DNA from: Plantago ovata
Lineage: Eukaryota > Streptophyta > Magnoliopsida > Lamiales > Plantaginaceae
Reading direction: 5' to 3'
Length of the DNA: 64,000 nucleotides
NCBI GenBank assembly: GCA_028274465.1
Contig: CM051456.1
Span: 12,117,745-12,181,744 of the forward strand
The stretch's first letter is position 1, and each line of letters starts with the position of its first letter. A program made the translations under genes and the position numbers. The notes beneath the pieces were generated by a model. It did no database searches and was not told where the DNA came from. It was given only the letters and a program-made list of their open reading frames with translations. Positions 60,178 to 64,000 of the stretch are shown one piece after another.

Positions 60178-60795
60178 CTACTCCTTGGAAAACAAGAACC
60201 TATCAAGTCTACTACAACAATAGCCATTTTTTCTATACCAAGTGAATCTTCTCCGATGCAAAGGCAGATCAATAAACTCAATGTCATCAATAAACTCATT
60301 AAAAGAACGCATATCACCATCCACACCACCCTCTCTAACACCCTTTCTTTCTTTGGGACTCCTAACCGCATTGAAATCACCGCAAATACACCATTTACCA
60401 ATCCCACTACTGCTCACACGATTTTTAATCACATGCCACAGCTGAACTCTTCCCGTAACTGAATTAGGGCCGTACACATTCGCAATCCTAACAACTTCAC
60501 CTTCCCATTCCCCTTCCACTTCCAAAAAGCCTTCTTCACCCCAAAAGTTAGTCTTTTTAAAGCAATTTGTACTCCACATGCACAACAAACCTCCCGAAAG
60601 ACCATTAGAACCACTGAAAACCCAATCCACATCCGCACTTCCCCACAAAAGAGTCACCAGATTCTTGCTAACGGAATTCAACTTCGTTTCTTGAATACAA
60701 ACAAACTCAACACTTTCTTTTTTTATTATATCTGCCACTTCTCTTCTCTTGATACTACCCCCCAACCCACGAACATTAAAGCTTAAAATCCTCAT
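60178..60795 (-). pseudogene. LINE ORF2 endonuclease domain
   Basis: Exonuclease-endonuclease-phosphatase (APE-type) fold, which nicks target DNA. It starts MRILSFNVRGLGGS. Catalytic blocks CIQETK, ANVYGP, ICGDFNAVRSP and SRLDRFLFS are visible. The frame ends at a TAG where the family expects tryptophan. The SDHAAI block follows just beyond the stop in the same frame, so this is a point-mutated stop and not the domain end. Confidence 0.9.
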
Positions 60796-60926
60796 TGATA
60801 AACTTGATTTTCCTCCCCCACCCCCATAACGGTACCATTACTGACCAAGACATCCCTTTCCTCACACTGTTCAAAAAAATCAATAGCAATACTCTTCTCA
60901 GCCACATCAACCAAACCCAAAGAATT
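60792..60926 (-). pseudogene. LINE ORF1 C-terminal tail
   Basis: An open frame of about 44 codons runs from the truncation point to TGA at 60794-60792. That stop overlaps the ORF2 ATG (60795-60793) in the sequence ATGA. It contains SIAIDFFEQCEERDVLVSNG. The overlap is compatible with coupled translation of ORF2. Identity as the ORF1 tail is inferred from position only. Confidence 0.5.
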
Positions 60927-60935
60927 ATACTTCAT

Positions 60936-62155
60936 ACCATCTCATTCACTAATATCATAATTATTCATTTATTTAGTGGCTTTGTTATTGAAATCTCATT
61001 AAACTCGTCATTCCGATTAGGATAACATCTTTACATATATACTCATATTTTTCATATGTTAGTGTTGTGGGACTATAATTGCATTATTAATTGTATTCCC
61101 CTAAGACACAAATGACCATCGGATATCTCCTTCACGTAAAACCTTGGATCCCCTCATTAATGTTGAGTGTCGACACAACTTTGACAACGTGTTGGACCTC
61201 GTTCATTTGCTATTGAAGTTCAACTCCTTTTGCTTGACACTCGAAGATCCCCGGGACTCCCCTTAAATGACTATCTCTAGTCCAACTTTCTTGATTCAAC
61301 TATGCACTTGTGTGTAGCTAGAGAGGGGCGCCTTATGTGAACCACCCATGACCTCGAACTTTTGTTCCATATTGAAAATCGTCATTCAACATAGGGGAGT
61401 ACATTAATTATTTGTTGTGCATCCACAATGATATTGGCCCAAATCCGAGTGGTTTTGTTAACAAGTTATCCTCAAAAGACCTCATACTAATTAAAACTGT
61501 ATATTTTACACATACTCATATACATATCTCTATATGTTAGGTTTTGTTATTCTTGTCTAAACAAATTTGAATTGAACGTATTTATCATATAAAAACTAGG
61601 CCACCGATTAAATATGAACCAAAATAAGCTGAATTGAATTTACTGATTTGAACTAAACTCAAATAACTAAATATTTTTTTTGACAAATTAAAGATAACAT
61701 ATATATCTATATAAGAACAATTCAAAAACCTTCCATAAATAAATATATTAAGCGATGAAATTTCTTGGAACTGGAATTGTAATGTTATATAATTGAAACT
61801 TGTGTGACATGTACAGACTACAGAGTGATATGATATCTCCCATGCACGATTTCGGTAGGAATGTGTGTGTATATCTACATACACTTTCGATTCTTTACAT
61901 TTGTAGTATTAGCTTTTGAGCAAGTATGCTCCACAGCCAGGTTGTTTACTACTTTTGGATTAGGCTGAACTAAACTACATCTTTTCCACTTTTATAAATA
62001 TTCCTTTACCTTTCCTCCTTTAGTAGCAATATACTATACTATATATATTACACTTTGTAAACAGATCACTAGTTATATATTAGAAATATGTGTGTTGAGA
62101 ATAATGTGGTGATGCCCACATCAAATATATAGTATGCTATTTATTGCACATGGAA
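60936..62155. other. Gene-free DNA
   Basis: Sequence right of the LINE. 61030-61480 has higher GC and may be an old transposon, but no termini or coding blocks were found. Confidence 0.35.
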
Positions 62156-62162
62156 TTATAAA

Positions 62163-62216
62163 GTGGTGCAGTGGATCGAAGGGAGCTGGAGTCGGGAAAG
62201 TGCAGGATTTGATCCC
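62163..62216 (+). repeat. tRNA-like A/B box pair
   Basis: GTGGTGCAGTGGATCG is followed about 30 bases later by CAGGATTTGATCCCAGC, resembling polymerase III A and B boxes of a tRNA-derived SINE. No A-tail or target duplication is obvious. Confidence 0.4.
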
Positions 62217-62229
62217 AGCGGAGTCATTA

Positions 62230-63735
62230 ATCTTTGCCGTTACATATAATGTCATGACATATGTCAGTTATGAAATAAATTTGAATATAAAAGAAGATTT
62301 CGTTCAATCAACTTAGCACACTTATTAAAATGAACACCTTGTTGTTGCAATTCTTGTAACTTTTGAGCGGTGTTTTATGGGCATTTCATTCCACACCATG
62401 TACTTTTGGGAGGGTCGGTTATAGTAGTAGGCCTGCTGGCTGTTGCTGAGATGAAGTTGTAGTAGTATTAATTAATTAAGCAAATAAGCGCGTCTGGAAA
62501 TTTAAAAAAAAGATTAAATAGATGAAGTCCTGTGGTAATTAAACTATTAAAAAGTTGGTTTATATGAAATCAGCTGGCTAATATATAAATGACTAAGTAG
62601 TACTGTAGTTGTTGTGATCGATCACGCGTGTGGAACGTCTAAAAGTGTACGTTCACAGTTCACTAGTAATATTCAAATTTTTAATTACGTTTGAAAGTCT
62701 AACACGCGCGAGAGCTATGTATTCTTCTTGGAAGTGTACATTTATATATTTGATTTTGTTAGTGGTTTTAAAATTTTTATTGAGAATAAATCAAGAGAAA
62801 GTACGTAGCTAGTTTATAAAATTAAGTTTTAGCGATGGGATTTGGTATGCAACACTTTGGCGGTGTGTATCAGATACCGTGAATGAAGTGTTTATTTGGA
62901 TTAATTAGTATACGAAGTCATACTGTTTAAAGTTTGATTATTTGGAAGATGGTACGGCAAATTAAATGCTACCATCAGACAGACATTCTATATAGTGTAT
63001 GGTAATGGTTCTTTACTGTTAAACTGTCGATATCATCTTGTTTATACGAAATTTCGACGTGACTTAATTGGCATGCTTGCTGGGTACTACGACGGTAAGA
63101 CGGTGGATCACGGCCCCTCTTTGTTCTTTAACAAAATTACAAAATAATACTAGTAAGAGTATCCGTTGACCCGTTCATTATCCTTATCCGTCTCACACAT
63201 TCGAATGCAAACAAGTTAAAAGCCACAAAAGACAAATATCTCTCATATATAAAGCAAGACTAGGGATTGAGGTAGGGGCAAAGCCTTGAATAAATGTTAG
63301 TTACGGTGGCGAGAAATTTGTTGATGCCCGTTTAGGGTGTGAATCAAATCTCAAGTCGATTTGTAGCACAGGTAAACATCATATGCAATCTCGAACTTTA
63401 AGCCTAGTACCACGATCCTAGTTGCATAGATAGTGATTAGGTCACACATGATTGCATCTAAAACAAACAAAAACAAATGTTTTGATACTTTTTCATTTTG
63501 TTTAGGTTAAATTTTAAATCATTGGCCACTATTAGCTTTCTGTTGTCCAAGCCTCTAAGGTATCGTAATTTATTGGGCCAGAAATTTTGCAATACAAGTT
63601 GGCGGATGGTTGGAGCCTAAGATACATTCATTTTTTTTGGCACTTAATTTTGCTACAATGATCATGCAACAAGATACAAGGTCCGCGTGAAATGACCGAA
63701 ATACCCTTTCCACCAATTTCTATATCACTAGGCCT
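62230..63735. other. Gene-free DNA
   Basis: AT-rich with no recognised gene, RNA or transposon terminus. Confidence 0.4.
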
Positions 63736-63740
63736 CCAAC

Positions 63741-63912
63741 AAAATAACTCTATCATCCAATCTTACCAAATAACTCTATCACCCAAAATTACCAAAATAA
63801 CTATATCGCCCAATCTTACCAAATAACTCTCTCAATTTTACCAAAATAATTCTATCGCCCAATCTTAACAAATAACTCTCTCAATCTTACCAAAATAACT
63901 CTCTCTCCTGAT
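63741..63912. repeat. 22/27-bp tandem repeat array
   Basis: Seven imperfect units of AAAATAACTCTATCGCCCAA followed by TCTTACC. Two unit lengths (about 27 and 22 bp) alternate towards the right end, the short form lacking the CGCCC part. Confidence 0.85.
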
Positions 63913-64000
63913 GCACACCTATTGCACACCCATATGCACACCATTTTAATCAAAATGTCACAATAATATTGATCATATTACATTACATAAATCAATGTCA

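Larger units (their letters stand above)
56439..60926 (-). mobile_element. Degenerate 5'-truncated LINE (L1-like non-LTR retrotransposon)
   Basis: 4488 bp on the minus strand between two copies of ATACTTCAT (56430-56438 and 60927-60935), a 9-bp target-site duplication. The 3' end is an A-run (T-run on plus, about 56438-56453) after a ~600-bp 3' UTR. The order is ORF1 tail, AP-type endonuclease, reverse transcriptase, zf-RVT domain. The left edge falls inside ORF1, so it is 5' truncated. Stops and frameshifts disable ORF2, and it cannot move on its own. Confidence 0.93.

Overview
This window is nuclear DNA from a flowering plant, most likely a eudicot. The genes have small exons with GT-AG introns, the protein families are plant-specific (photosystem I PsaE, YUCCA, TRM, RABA2, plant GDSL esterase, defensin-like peptides), and the intergenic DNA is AT-rich and packed with plant-type MITEs, Helitrons, LTR remnants, a CACTA element and a LINE. 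The species cannot be named from the sequence alone. No bacterial, viral or CRISPR features were seen.

Layout. (1) 1-14.3 kb holds a direct tandem segmental duplication. Copy 1 (about 1468-5905) carries an intact two-exon mitochondrial ribosomal protein mS33 gene and a two-exon defensin-like (DEFL) peptide gene. Copy 2 (about 6006-14300) carries a decayed mS33 pseudogene that has lost exon 2, plus a second, apparently intact DEFL gene. Copy 2 is almost twice as long because a Helitron, a TTA-target MITE, a copia-like remnant and other pieces inserted into it. (2) 14.3-20.7 kb is gene-free, with two copies of an LTR-like repeat carrying TATA boxes and several tRNA-like SINE heads. (3) 20.7-24.4 kb has a RABA2-type small GTPase (+) and a five-exon GDSL esterase/lipase (-) facing each other, with a 3 x 42-bp tandem repeat between them. 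(4) 25-31 kb is repeat-rich, with a 5S-associated dispersed repeat and a probable Helitron carrying a long degenerate minisatellite. (5) 32.2-36.9 kb is a five-coding-exon TRM-family gene (DUF3741 motif plus DUF4378) on the minus strand. (6) 37-44 kb is MITE-rich intergenic DNA. (7) 44.5-46.1 kb is PSAE, with a probable solo LTR in intron 1. (8) 49.4-50.8 kb is a YUCCA auxin-biosynthesis monooxygenase (-). (9) 51-64 kb is repeats: 5S-rRNA-like tandem units, a CACTA element with a nested Stowaway MITE, and a degenerate 5'-truncated LINE bounded by a 9-bp target-site duplication.

The genes do not form a pathway. They are independent housekeeping (mS33, RABA2, PSAE), developmental (TRM, YUCCA), extracellular lipid (GDSL) and small secreted peptide (DEFL) genes. 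Exon boundaries were worked out by hand from reading frame, splice dinucleotides and remembered family protein structure. Transcripts could move individual boundaries. No wholly new biological system is claimed. The most interesting signals are the mS33/DEFL duplication with asymmetric fates, the 5S-like tandem array, the Helitron minisatellite and the clean nested or solo insertions.
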